A DNA stretch of 64,000 bases, from NCBI GenBank assembly GCA_028583605.1, contig CM053337.1, positions 25,468,162 to 25,532,161 of the forward strand, written 5' to 3'. A program made the position numbers and the translations under genes. This document shows, one piece after another, positions 46,845 to 58,740 of this stretch. The notes beneath the pieces were generated by a model. It saw only the letters and a program-made list of their open reading frames with translations. It searched no databases and was not told the origin of the DNA. The first letter of the stretch is position 1, and each line of letters opens with the position of its first letter. The DNA is from Dastarcus helophoroides. Taxonomy: Eukaryota > Arthropoda > Insecta > Coleoptera > Bothrideridae.

Positions 46845-47400
46845 TTCTTTTTAATGTTTTCTTGTAGAGTGCTCTTAAACGTCGAATGGTAATCCCCAGT
46901 TTTTGTTTCATCCATGTTCAGAGAATCATAGTTTTTCACAGCAATCCAGAAAAACTAAAGCAAGAAGTTTTTCTTCAGATCTTTGAAAACAAAATTTCTT
47001 AGACATTGTAGAACCAGAGTGTTTCTATTCCATCAATACCTGCTTTGTTTCTGGGTCATAGAAATGTATCTAAGCTTCACCAATAGTGATAAAACGTCTT
47101 AAAAAGTTTGCATCTTTTTTAAGTCAAGCTTTTACTCTGCTTATTGCTTTGTTTCTGAGTCGTAGAAATGTATCCAAGTTTTACACATAGTGACAAAATG
47201 TCTTAAAAAGTGCATGTTTTTTAAATTGAGCACATATGGAACGAGATGCTTCCACCCTTGCAGGCTTCTGGTTAACGTTGAGACAGCTTGGCATCCATGT
47301 TTTTTTTCATGTTCAATCCACTCGCAAAGGATAACCCTATTATGCCTTCAGAGCACCGCGAGTGGAGTGCGGAAACAAGGATAGGTGAACCACCTTCTCA
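46845..47400 (-). pseudogene. mariner-family transposase remnant with internal duplication
   Basis: Same family as 45,355-45,862 (ATGTTTTCTTGTAGAGTGCTC against ATGTTTTCTCATAGAGTGCTC). The segment at 47,040-47,110, encoding the WIHFYDSETKQ region, is repeated at about 47,150-47,220. Heavily frameshifted. CAATCCACTCGCAAAGG at 47,315 is shared with the mariner at 29,414. Confidence 0.65.
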
Positions 47401-48430
47401 AATAGATTTTTTTTAACTTTGCGACTTTAAGCTTTAAACTGACACTTCTAATGCTTTATTGTTCGTTGTTACGGTTTCGCAATATTTTGTTTATCAGTGG
47501 AACCAATCTGGGCTAAGTATCAATATATCTCGTATCAATCTGTGACATAAGAGTTGAAAGTTTCCTTTCTTAAATAAATGTATTTACATAAAGTAGAAAG
47601 TGCAGAATGTTTGCTTTGGCAAATCAAACATAGATCATTTGTTTATGATGCTTATAAACGTGAAAATCTATTCAAAGATTGGATATTTTCCGTTAATTTG
47701 CAACACAATGAAAACGTATTGAATTTAAAATGCAACAAGAAAACTGAAATAAAATGTCCGGTTTGCATGTTGCAGTAGGCCGGTATTTCCTGAAAACCGG
47801 TTAAATAAAGCTCGGGGACGGTAAAAGGGTAATTACCAGAAGGCACTACGTAATACCTAACTCAATTAATGTTTTATATGCAATAAAAGTGATGTATAGC
47901 CGGCGTAGGAAGGGAGCCAGCTTTTCGAGTCATCACTGCATTAGCGGCTTTTCTAGTTAATTCAAATAAAAACATCAAGTTAAGTAACGTAAGTGGCGTT
48001 CCATTAAACTTGCCGGATCACGGCTGATATGATTAGGAGCACGCAATCGTGCCTCAAAATTACTGTTTACTTTATTTACGGAAATAATGGAAGTGCCATG
48101 ATATATTGTGACAATCTCTTCCGCTGCAGCAACTCGTGATGCCACTGAATCCTAGTTATGTTTACTATATCGCGAAGGTGTTCCAAATCCCATTGCCGCA
48201 TTTTGAGCAATAATTGAAGAATTGAAGTTAAAAATGGTTTGTATAACTGTCAACTGAACATAAAAACGATAACGAAGGCTTCCTAAGCCGGAATTGCTAA
48301 AAGATACAAGGATGTAATGATATCTAGTCAGCATAGACCAGTTCCATGGATAAAGTAATTATTGCAATATCGAACAATAACTTACTAGAGATGTCACTAG
48401 AAAGTTTTACCTGAAATAGTCAAACCGCTT
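47400..48430. other. non-repeat region, candidate regulatory island at 47,860-48,340
   Basis: The island is GC-richer and lacks repeats. No exon is supported in either strand. Confidence 0.3.
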
Positions 48431-49420
48431 TTGTGCAATAAAATTTGAAACAAGGTGTGGTGAGTGAAATTGTTAAAATCGAAAAATTGGGGTATAAAGC
48501 AATCATCAAGTACCTCTATTTAAAGGAGTTAAAGAGAAAAGAAGCTGCTAAAATACCCTTAATATTCTCAACGATCAATGTCTTTCATATGAGGCAGAAA
48601 AAACTTGGATTGCTAGCTTCAAAAGAGGTAGATTTTTCTTTGAAGATGAAGAGCGATTGGGAAGGCCAGTTGCTGCGTCCGTTCCTGCAACTATTGAGGG
48701 GGTTTATAATACGTTTTTATCAGATTATAGAATTGGCATAAAATGAAAATCAGAGGCACTGAATGTTTTACATGAACGCGTTCATCATATGGGGTCGAAG
48801 TGGGTATGAGAAAAATTTCTGTAAAATGAATCCCCAAATGTCTGAAGGTTGACGAGAAACGTGCAAGGATAGAAGCATTGCGATCAATCTGTGCTTGGTT
48901 TGAAAAAAATGCAGGCTTTTCAGCCGTCTTCTTACTATGGATAAAACTTGGATATATTTTTACAACTCAGAAACAAAGCAGCAATCGGTAAAATAAAGAC
49001 AATATCATTCTCCAAGGCCTAAGAAATTTCGTGTTCAGATATCTGCTATAAAATCTCTTGTTTCAGCATTTTGGGATCGTCATGGAATAATTATAACTAA
49101 GCATCTGGATAAGGATGAAACAATAACTGGGTATCACTATTCGATGGAACTGACCATTATACAAAAAAAAATCAAGGTGAAAAGACGTGAAGAGTTGCTC
49201 AAAGGTGTCTGTTGCCTTACAAACAATTCGTGATGTGGGGTTCGAATTACTGAAACACCCTCTTCATCTACCAAATTCGACGCCCTGTGACTGTCATCCT
49301 TTCCCTTAACTGAAAAAAAGTTTACAAGGTCGTAATTGTTTTCCAACAAAGAGCTAACAGAAGGTAAAACTTCTTTTATGAAAGGCTGCAAATTCGCTGT
49401 TATAAATGTATTAAATTAAG
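48430..49420 (+). pseudogene. near full-length but decayed mariner transposase
   Basis: From N- to C-terminus, with stops and frameshifts between: RAIIKYLYLKELK (as AIIKYLYLKEL), FKRGRFFFEDE, RVHHMGSKWV, VDEKRARIEALRSICAWF, LTMDKTWIYFYNSETKQQS (first catalytic Asp present but the usual DE is DK), SAFWDRHGIIITKHLDKDET, TIRDVGFELLKHP and the decayed third-Asp region. It is one collinear gene of normal mariner size. TIRs were not identified. The reverse-strand frames here are shadows. Confidence 0.8.
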
Positions 49421-49626
49421 AAAAGAATATGTTGAATAATGAAATGTTTTCATTTTTAGATTTTGTTTGTTTTTATAGTAGGATAAAAAATGTTTTCAAT
49501 ACATTTAAGTAAAATTCTTCTGAGATTGGACTCCGTCAGGGAACTACTAAAAGTGCTCAACGTTTCACCCCCTATTTTATGAGGCCTCTTTGGGAACAAA
49601 GAAGGAAAGAAAATATTGTAGCAAAC
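49421..49626. other. short AT-rich spacer
   Basis: Nothing recognised between the mariner and the LTR. Confidence 0.3.
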
Positions 49627-50066
49627 TGTAGTTATAAAATTTGTATTAGTGAATATGTAGTGTAAGGAACTCTCCAGAAATATTTGACAATGGGAAGCGG
49701 CCGCTAGAATGAATCGGACGACAGATAAGCGCCCCAGACGTTGGGGCAAGCGATAATATTATCTGTACGGATTCCGTTCTAGAAAACCGAAAGGGTATAA
49801 ATACGAGGTCGTTTTCCCTCAATCAATTGGTTAGTTGGTCGGATAGTCGAATACCCAAGCAACATTGATTCGCATAATAAACGTTTATCAAATTAAAATT
49901 GCGTTTATTTTAACTTTAAAAAACGTTTATATGCCATTCAGTGTTGCTTGGGTAGCTAGATGGTCTGCTAGTTAAGTGAATCATAACTGTACTGTTCCAA
50001 AATTAGTTTGGAAATAAAGTGTTACAATTCACGAAGTTATAATTTTCGAACCGATAACGCGCAACA
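49627..50066 (+). mobile_element. LTR of an LTR retrotransposon (solo, with nested MITE)
   Basis: Starts TGTAGTTATAAAATTTGTAT and is repeated at 63,819 to the window end. It contains TATAAATA at 49,796-49,803 in promoter position and AATAAA at about 50,013. The probable end is at CGCGCAACA. No gag or pol follows, so it is solo or an orphan fragment. No convincing target duplication was found, so the 3' limit is uncertain. A 99-bp MITE interrupts it. Confidence 0.6.
49854..49952. mobile_element. 99-bp MITE nested in the LTR
   Basis: CCCAAGCAACATTGA at left and CCCAAGCAACACTGA on the opposite strand at right, TA on both sides. Interior AT-rich without a frame. Confidence 0.8.
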
Positions 50067-50239
50067 ATGTAAGAAAAATAAATAAAAACGAAATTTTAGA
50101 CTCTTATGAAAATGTTGTTAACATTTTTACTTTTTCGTGAGGATTTAAGATGTTTGAAGAGTTCGACTCTTTTTTAAGTTTTCAGTTTTTTTTGAAAGAT
50201 TTCTTTCTTCTATATTCAAAATTTTGACGTTTTGTAAAT

Positions 50240-50800
50240 TTGAACTTTTTAATGCTGCTAATCGACGAGTTTGACGGTATCGTTAATTTATTTGAATGTT
50301 TTTGGCTTTCATTTACATTTTGTACCCAAACAATGTTTTGTTTCTATCGATTGCAATGATAAATGTGATAAGTGAGTTGTGTTCGCAGCTGTGACATTGT
50401 CTAGAGTTGTTCTTCACTTTGATAGGACAATTTAAGTAATTAGATTCTCTTTATAGGCAATTGTGTTCGTAACATATCGTTATTTTGCTTGCTTTAACAA
50501 ACTCGCAGGATCCTTTTTTCTGCACATCTGTGACACGCTACCTTTTCAGTAGTATAAGTTCGGTTGCCCTATTTTAATACCAAATACTAGAAGAATCTGG
50601 ATATATGTTACGGGCACAGTGGAAAATCAGTCATTGTGTGCAGTGCCCGGTCAATGTAAACAGTGCCCAACATTAAGCATAATGATCATGATATCTGGAC
50701 ACACTAAATATGTGGTAAAATAAAATTAGACAAAAGCTATAGCTAGGTATTATTATGTAACTTACAAAGCAATAATAAGGTTATATAAATGCAAGCAACG
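50240..50800. other. non-array spacer with repeated CAGTGCCC words
   Basis: GGGCACAGTGG, GCAGTGCCCGG and CAGTGCCCAAC occur within 60 bases at about 50,610-50,670. No gene. Confidence 0.3.
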
Positions 50801-53320
50801 GATCTATGTATTTTTTAAATTTTCACTTAATTTTGAAAAATTGTACTTCTTTTCTTTTTGACTTTTTGGAACTTCTTACTTCTTTAACATTTTGGCTTAG
50901 ACATATCTTGATTTTTTCAAACTGTATACTTTTTTTAATAGGTTTTGTCTTTATCAAAAAAGTATTTTGGGAAATTTCAACTTTTTTGAAATTTTTGTCC
51001 AATATTTTAAATAAATTTGAATATTTTAATTAACCTTGACATTTTTGGAAAATTTTGACTTTTTTCGCAAAAACTGTTTTTAAATTTGATTTTTTTTTAA
51101 CATTTTTATAAAAATTACAATTTTTTGAAAGTTTCGACTATTTAAAACACCGACTCTGTCTTAAAGTGTTTGATCATTTTAAATCTGACTTTTTTCAAAA
51201 TTTTGGCTTCTCAACATTTTAACTCGATTTTTATTGAAAATTTTAGCTGTCTTAAAAATTTTGACTTTATATTTTGAAAAAACAAATTTAAAATTTTCCA
51301 TTTCTGTTTGTTTTAATCTCTACTTTTTTCAAATATTAACTTATTTTATAAATTTCAAAATTTTCACAATTTTGCCTTTCTTCAAGATTTTGATTTATTT
51401 TCGAATTTTTTGAAAATCTAATCATTTTTTAAATTTGTGAATTCATGAAAAATTTTGATTTTTTTTCTATAAATTTTATTATATTGAAACATTGTTTTTT
51501 GAAAACTTCTCCCTTTTATTTTGAAAATGTCCACCTATATAAAACCTTTGACAATATCTTTTTTTATCAAAAATGTCGACTTTTTCGGGAAGTTTCGACT
51601 TTAAACTAGCAAACTGGACTCTTATTTGAAAAATTCCACCCTTTTTTAATTTACGTTTTTTTGAAAAATTGAATAACTCTTATAATTTCGACATTTTTAA
51701 AATTTTGAAACCTTTTTCAGAATCACCACTTTTTTATTTAAAGATGTCGACCTTTCATCATCAAAATTGTGACTTTTTATCAAAGTTATTTTTGTTCAGA
51801 ATGTGATTCTTTTCAAAATTGTCTCTTTTTTTATATACTGACATTTTGTGAATATTTCACTTTCAATTTTTTCAATTTTATTTTTGCAAAATGTTGATCT
51901 TTTTCTCGAAACTTCGAATACCTGTAACTTCGACTTTTTAAAAAATTTCTTTGTTTGTGAGTTTCTAATTTTTTTGAAGAACCTGACTTTCTAAATAGCA
52001 AAATTTTAAATATAAATCAAATTGTGTAAAACGAATTCGAGACTTAATTAAATTTCTATTTTAAAGTTGGCATTTTAAAAAGGATTATTTTTAAATTTAA
52101 ACCAAAAATTTCAAAACAATGTTTAAAATCTGCATAGCAATGTTTTCAACACTGCTATGCAATGTACAATGTACAGAGTACAAATGTACAATGTACAGAG
52201 TACAAATGTACAAAGTACAAATATACATTGTACAGAGTACAGAGTACAAATGTACAATGTACAGAGTACAAATGTATAATGTATAGAGTACAAATGTACA
52301 ATGTACAGAGTACAAGAAAACATTTTGGTTCAGTTTATAAATTACTGTGTTAAAATCGAAATGTGGAGAAAACTTTTTTTAAATATTAAAGTTTACTCTC
52401 AAAATTTCATTTTCTTTACACTAAAAATTTCGAAAAATACCTAGTTTTATAGAAATTCAATATTTGTTTTTTGACTTTGGCTTCTGCATTACGACTTTAG
52501 TCTAGAAATTTTTACTTTCGATATAAAATTTCAATTTTAAATTTTGACACGTATTTTTTTATTAAGCAATTTTTTAAATGTTTTATGTTGCATTTTCAAG
52601 TTCATTCTAAATTTTTAATTATTGTAAAATTGCCATTTGAAGAAAGTTATTAAAAAATCAAAGGTTTTGCCCTTTATTCTGTGAAAAAGTCGAGATTTTT
52701 AAAAATACTATTTATAATATGTTGATAATGATTCTTTTTTAATTGATTCATAGCAGTTGAAGGTCAAAATTTTGAATTAAAGAAAATTGAAAATTCGAAG
52801 ATTTTTTTCCCAAAGTGTTAAGATGACAATAAGGAATTTATTTAAATTTGTTCTGCTTTTTTTAATTTTAGGATTTCAACATTTCTCTCGAAATTTTAAA
52901 AAATAAAAAATAAAAATTTAAATTATCTCTTTTATTTTTGTGTTCACATAGGGATGCCTTTTTTAACATTTTGTTTTTAAAGTAGAGATTAAAAAACCAT
53001 TGAAAACATTCTCTTGCAATATAAAACTGAAAAATTTTGTTTTTTCTTTTGGATCTTTAAAATTTGATATTCTAGCTAAAATTTTCATCAACTGATTAAT
53101 TTTTAAAACTTAAAAATATCAGACTTTTAATGTTGTGTGCAGAAAATTTTGACCATAATTCATAATTTCAAAATTTCGAGAAAGAACTTCAAAATGTCTA
53201 AAAAGAAAATGTTTGTTCACATTTCGATTTAGATATCGAAAGTGCCAAATTTGAATAAAATTTTGAGTTCAAAACCTAAATTTTTAGAAATGAAATGAAA
53301 CGAATGTGTAAAAAAGACAA
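50800..53320. repeat. degenerate TTTTGACTTTTT-type array (T-rich)
   Basis: Same word family. It includes the minisatellite at 52,163-52,315. Confidence 0.65.
52163..52315. repeat. GTAC-rich minisatellite
   Basis: Imperfect tandem copies of a ~22-base unit around TACAATGTACAGAGTACAAA; the unit is itself partly palindromic (GTAC, TGTACA). Open frames in three frames come from the repeat only. GCATAGCA...TGCTATGC forms an inverted repeat just upstream (52,131-52,159). Confidence 0.85.
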
Positions 53321-53684
53321 AATATGCACTGATCATCTGCAAAAATTTAAATAAATTCGTTTGGAAACACATTAATCAACAATCTCAACGTTTATGGGCA
53401 ACTTTAAATATAATCTTATGTAATATACATTACAAAAAATCGCTTATCCGTTAATGCCCATTTTTACCATCTTAGAGGCCAAATTTTTGAAAAATCTTCT
53501 CTTCGTACTCACCTACATATTCCGGGGAACACTTGAATGAAATTTTGACCAGCTAGACCCAGCTGTTTAGTCTCTGCTTTGCCTGTCAGTCAGTGCTTAG
53601 AGACTTATTAAATAGATATTTGCTTCAGTCTTCCTTTATTTGTTCCAATAATGTAACTATCAAACTCTCAAACTTTCAAAAATT
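53321..53684. other. spacer, nothing recognised
   Basis: Less biased around 53,500-53,620. No feature. Confidence 0.3.
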
Positions 53685-53851
53685 GAAACACAAATTTTGC
53701 TCCCTGAAAACAATAAAAATTAAAAAACACTACAACGGTTGCTCTAACACGTTTCGATAGCTAAGCTATCAGATCTTCAGAGAGATAATAAGATTTGTAT
53801 TTCAATTTTTGAAGATACCAAGACCGATCCGTTTCACCAAAATTATGATCT
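53685..53851 (+). mobile_element. family A, copy 13 (right arm mostly lost)
   Basis: Left arm TTGAAACACAAATTTTGC to apex, with the ribozyme block on the minus strand carrying an ATC insertion. The tail ends CCGTTTCACCAAAA. No clear target duplication. Confidence 0.65.
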
Positions 53852-54784
53852 CAAGCATTTAAGTTTAAAATTTGGATCTGCCATTGACCTAGTGATCCAT
53901 CAATTACAGTTGTTATTTTACATGTGCTTTCAGCATATTTGGCAGCACCGCTTCAACTTAAAAAAAAAAGTATGTTATGTCGTGGTCACCACGAGATAGT
54001 GTCAAACAGAAGATCGAGCTTGGATTCATTGGCAGGATTATTATTTCTAAGAATTACATTTCAAAATATTTGGCAAACAATTTTTATTTTTACCTAAGAA
54101 GATAAATGAATGTTAAATTTTGAATCATAAAAGAAGGCGTATATACAAATCTATGCAAAGTAGTATGGACCTGCAAGTTTAATAATAGTAGTTAACGCTA
54201 CCCAATTCTATTCAAAATCCGTTCAAGTTATTTCGGTTACGTAAGTCATGTTTTTCTCTAAATAACATAATTGCTTACAACCTAACAGCACTAATCCACC
54301 TCTCACTATAAAATGCTTAAAAAGCTAGTAGGCATGACAAGCATAATTATTAATTTAATCCTAATAGATTTAATAATAAAATTTAATGGTTTGTAAAAGC
54401 GCATTTCAGATGTCAAGATTTAGACGGCACGAAATGAAAAAAATAAAAAGGTCGATTCAAAATGGGATTCTGATGCGTCGCCTTACAGCATTTAGGTTGA
54501 ATTAGATAAAATCAGGGCTGCCAATCGACACTAAGTGGTTAGATGCATTTAAGATTGTAATGATGTTTTAGAAGCATCAGAACCACCTGACGTTCGACGA
54601 ACGACTTCATCGAAGAGTTATTCCTATAATCCCATAATTAGTACCCAGTTTCAGTTAATTGTAAGCAAAATTTCAGCTATAAATCAAACACTTTGTGAGT
54701 TATTTAGGTACTCCGTGTCCAGTGTGTAACTGATAATTTTGAAAAAGTATCATTTTGATTGAGGTAGTTCACTGATCAATTGCT
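53852..54784. other. non-repeat region, nothing recognised
   Basis: A GTCGTGGTCACCACGAG palindrome lies at about 53,977. No exon or repeat supported. Confidence 0.3.
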
Positions 54785-54912
54785 GTTTTATAGAGTTTGT
54801 TTAAAATTCTGTCAGATATTACTAATAGTGCTACCCTATATACATGCAAGAATAAATGACCCGTGCCGGTGCCGAAGTCGAGATATTTAATGTCAAAGGA
54901 ATGATTGTTAAC
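54785..54912 (+). repeat. dispersed repeat D, copy 3 (left part)
   Basis: GATATTACTAATAGTGCTACC to GTTAACATGTAAGG, collinear with D at 20,195-20,300. It is cut by the hAT-like element and resumes at 63,723. Confidence 0.65.
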
Positions 54913-55059
54913 ATGTAAGGCAAGGTTTTCCGAATAGTGGGTCGCCACCCCGCCCCGGGCCACGAAAATAAAGTAACAGGACGCAGAATTTTTTCTCTTT
55001 GGTTCAATCCCATTCATAAAATTTACAAAAACAAGTGCTTTTTGTAACCTTATAACTCT

Positions 55060-56140
55060 GGAGCACAATTTTTTTTCTAAATATTGACTTTTTAATTTTT
55101 CTTTTAAATAAATTTACATATTTCTCTTAATTTCGGCTCTAAGACAACTGGCTTCTAAAATGATTTTTTTTTAATTCAAATTTTCATTTGTTGTTATTTC
55201 AACTTTTTTAGTTAATTTCAATATTTGCAAAATATTTTTTTTCTTCTTTCTCTGAACTTTTCGACTTTTTCCGAATTCTTAAACTTTTTTTCTAAATTTT
55301 AAAAGACTACAAATAGCAACATTTTTTCCAATTTTTACTTTTTTTCAATAATGGCTGATGAAAAATCTCTTTATGCATTTCGACTTTATAAAAAAAACCA
55401 ACTTTTGCAAAGAATTCAGCTTTTTTAAACATTTTCAAGAAAATTAAAAAAAATTTATATGTTTCTAGTTTTTTTATTAAAAATTTCAACTTTTTTTAAA
55501 ACTTCGACTTTCAAAGATTTTTCAAAATATACACTTATTCCAAAATTTCCATTTTTTTTTCAGAATGTTGGTTTTTACCAAAGTTTTGCTTATTTTAAGA
55601 ATTTCTATACTTATTTCAAAATTTCGACTTTTTCGCAAATTTTTGACTTATTTTAAAAAGTTCCGCCTTTTCTAAAATATCATTTTTTTTTAATTTCATT
55701 TTTTTATTTTCAAAATTTTGACTAAAAATTTTGATTTTAATTCTGATGTTTTCACTTTATTTTTGAAAAATTCGAGTTGTGTTTTGAATTTCGTACTTCG
55801 TCTTGAAACTGCGAATTTCTTGTAGCTTTTGAACACTTTTTGAAATCTTTGAACAAAAATTTTACCTATTTTCACAATATGGATTTTTTAAAATAATTCT
55901 GCCTTTTTCTCGAAATCATGACTTTCTGACAATATTTTTAGTCTTTTAGGAAAAATTTGATTTATATCATAATAGCGCCTCTTTTTAGAAAATTTAGACT
56001 TTTTGAAAACATAAACTTTTATGAATTTTCGGCATCTCAGAATTTTTATTTTTTCTAAATTTAGGCTTTTTGCAAACATTTCGATATCAAATTTTCGTCT
56101 TTTTATCGAAATTTTGACCTTTTTACAAACATCGATTTAT
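55060..56140. repeat. degenerate TTTTCGACTTTT-type array (T-rich) inside the hAT-like element
   Basis: Same word family. It continues after element C at 57,730-58,740. Confidence 0.65.
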
Positions 56141-56781
56141 TAGTGCATGATTGTAGAAAATGGTGTAGAAAAAGAGTCTTGATAGTACTTTCTCTGTTCT
56201 CGGGATAGCAGAAGTGACGGATTTCTACCACAAAAGCCATGCGAAGTAAATAAATATGGCTATTAAACAGCTGTTGAGAGACAGGGAGAAAAAAAATAGT
56301 TGAAGCTACTCTACTTTCTAGACGCATTTCCGTCAAATTTTTATGCATGACCAATCTAGGGTGTGAGCTATCCTTATTCGATAATCACTGGATTTATTAA
56401 AATAATTCCATATTTCAAAATTTTTCAAATTCCCATTTTTATCAACATTTTTAGTTTTTATTCTTCATGGTAGACCCTTATTGACCGGAAATATTATGTT
56501 TTTTTCAATTTATTTAACATTTCTTCGGCCCAGTTTGGAAATATTTAAATTTTTCTGGTTTGTTGACAATTTTCTAAACAGTTTTTAAAATGTGACTACT
56601 TGATGTTAAAATTTATTGAAAACGTCACTTCATGACAGTTCACAAATTAAGAGGTTAGTTTATTTTACATAGAATAGGAATAATGAAAAATAGGAGACCA
56701 AAAAATTAGATATGGAAAAAATGAAAATGTTGTTTTTTTGGTAAATTAGGAAAATATAAAAAAATACATAAAAAGGTTGTA

Positions 56782-56828
56782 GCACTGGACATCGATGTTT
56801 CGCTCTCATTTGAGCTCGTCAGCAGTGC
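56782..56828 (-). ncRNA. type I hammerhead ribozyme, left arm of element C
   Basis: Exact reverse-complement twin of the motif at 57,385-57,431. All conserved core positions are present (CTGACGA, GAAA, GTC). The predicted cleavage lies between + strand bases 56,788 and 56,787 in the minus-strand transcript. Confidence 0.85.
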
Positions 56829-57384
56829 ATAACATGGAAAGGGAACAATGAGGAAGAAATACTTAAAAATAAAAAAAAATTTTAAAATATAAAAAATGAA
56901 AAATAAAGAAATTTTAACATGAATAGACGTTTCATCATTAATTTACTGTGTTAAAAATTTAAATATTTGAAGCCCGATCCACAAGAAACAACTACTCCGA
57001 GGGCTAATACCCCTTCCGGCATTGAACTACACTTGTGGGTCGAACTTATATGCTCTTGGTGACTACTGTTCGTAACCGCTGAAATCTATTCAGCTTGGTA
57101 GTTAGAAGCACTCACCAAGCTGAATAGATTTCAGCGGTTAGAAACAGTAGTCACCAAGAGCATATAAGTTCGACCCACAAGTGTAGTTCAATGCCGGAAG
57201 GGGTATTAGCCCTCGGAGTAGTTGTTTCTTGTGGATCGGGCTTCAAATATTTAAATATTTAACACAGTAAATTAATGATAAAACGTCTATTCATGTTAAA
57301 ATTTCTTTATTTTTCATTTTTTATATTTTAAATTTTTTTTTTATTTTTAAGTATTTCTTCCTCATTGTTCCCTTTCCATGTTAT

Positions 57385-57431
57385 GCACTGCTGACGAGCT
57401 CAAATGAGAGCGAAACATCGATGTCCAGTGC
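57385..57431 (+). ncRNA. type I hammerhead ribozyme, right arm of element C
   Basis: Stem I: GCACTG (57,385-57,390) pairs with CAGTGC (57,426-57,431), six perfect pairs. Core CTGACGA at 57,391-57,397 (consensus CUGANGA). Stem II: GCTC/GAGC (57,398-57,401 and 57,408-57,411) with a 6-base loop. GAAA at 57,412-57,415. Stem III: ACAT/ATGT with a CG loop (57,415-57,424). The cleavage base C is 57,425, in the preferred GUC triplet. Every invariant nucleotide is in place, so self-cleavage is expected if it is transcribed and can fold outside the long hairpin. Confidence 0.88.
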
Positions 57432-57729
57432 TACAACCTTTTTATGTATTTTTTTTATATGTTCCTAATTTATCAGAAAAACAAAATTTTTATTTTTTCC
57501 ATATCTAATTTTTTGGTCTCCTATTTTTCATTATTCCTATTCTATGTAAAATAAACTAACCTCTTAATTTGTGAACTGTCATGAAGTGACGTTTTCAATA
57601 AATTTAAATATCACGTAGTCACATTTCAAAAACTGTTTAGAAAATTGTCAACAAACCAGAAAAATTTAAATATTTCCAAACTGGGCCGAAGAAATGTTAA
57701 ATAAATTGAAAAAAACATTTTTAGTTTTT

Positions 57730-58740
57730 CTCAAAAGTTCTATTTCAAATTTTCTATTTTTTCTCCAATTTTTTAATTTTTGTAAATCTAACTTAAAAGA
57801 AATCGACGTTTCATAATTCTCATTTTTGTTGGCAAATTTAAATTTTTATCAAAATGTTGACTATTTTTTAAACTTTTGAGTTTTTTGAAAATGTAGACAG
57901 AATTTCTCTTTTTTTCTGTGTATTTTGACAATCTCGAAATTTACTTTTTGCAATTGTTGACTTCAAACAGTTATACTTTGTTTAATTTTGACATTTTTGG
58001 GCATGATTAACTTAATTTGGAAATTTGGGCTGTTTTTTCAAAGTTGGATTCCTTTAGAATTTCAACTTTTCTCAAATTTCAATCTTTTCTGAAAATTTTG
58101 ACTTTTTGTATTTTTGTACATTTCAAAATCATCTACTTCTTTCAGAATTTCTACTGCTTTTTAAATTTTTATTAATTTTAAAAGTTTCGATTTATCTATC
58201 AGCATTCCGACTTTTTTTTAAGTATTATTTATCTTGAGGATTTTTATTTTTTTCCAAATTTTGACTTCCTTTATAATGTATGAATTTTTTGAAAATTTTA
58301 AATTTTAATGTTTTGCTCAAAATTGCTAGTTTTCTTAGAGAAATTGAAAATTAGTTATTTAAATTTGGAGTTTTGATACGAATATTGAATTCACAATAAA
58401 AAAGGTTACAATTCTACGTTCAAGCTGGTATTTTGAAATCTCAATTTTTAGCTAGAAATCGACTTTTGCACCGTTTTAATTAAAATGAAAACGAGGAGAA
58501 ATCGTGAAAAGTTTTACAAAAAAATTATAACTTCTAATTTCCAAACTTTAAAAAAAGTCAATTTTAAAATAGATATCTTAGGTTTAAACAATTTTTGATT
58601 TTTACTATAAGTCTGGACAAGATCAGTGTCAATCAATTTAAATTCTGAAAAACGTTTCAGCTATAATTGACTTTATGAAAAAGACAAGTTTGAGTTTAGA
58701 CCGGAAATTCAGAAAAACAATTAAATTTTGTGTTGAAAAA
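57730..58740. repeat. degenerate array continuing after element C
   Basis: T-rich words as at 55-56 kb, becoming mixed after 58,340. Confidence 0.55.

Larger units (their letters stand above)
56460..57714 (-). mobile_element. palindromic retroposon C with two hammerhead ribozymes
   Basis: Arms 56,496-57,099 and 57,114-57,718 are reverse complements with only a few mismatches and single-base indels, separated by a 14-base loop. A ~36-base one-sided tail lies at 56,460-56,495, so the element reads on the minus strand and ends ACCATGAAGAAT. The exact 15-bp duplication ACATTTTTAGTTTTT lies at 56,445-56,459 and 57,715-57,729. Each arm contains an identical 47-base hammerhead. The inner parts of the arms are GC-richer and may derive from a longer element, but I find no clear protein. 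Penelope-like elements, which carry hammerheads and often inverted end repeats, are the nearest known relatives; this relation is inferred. Confidence 0.85.

Noticed and set aside
49137..49391. Minus-strand frame in the mariner at 48.4-49.4 kb
   Set aside because: Antisense shadow; the plus strand has the collinear transposase motifs.
52097..52353. Three overlapping frames made of CTLYIV / TNVQCTEY repeats
   Set aside because: Translation of a minisatellite in several frames, not protein.
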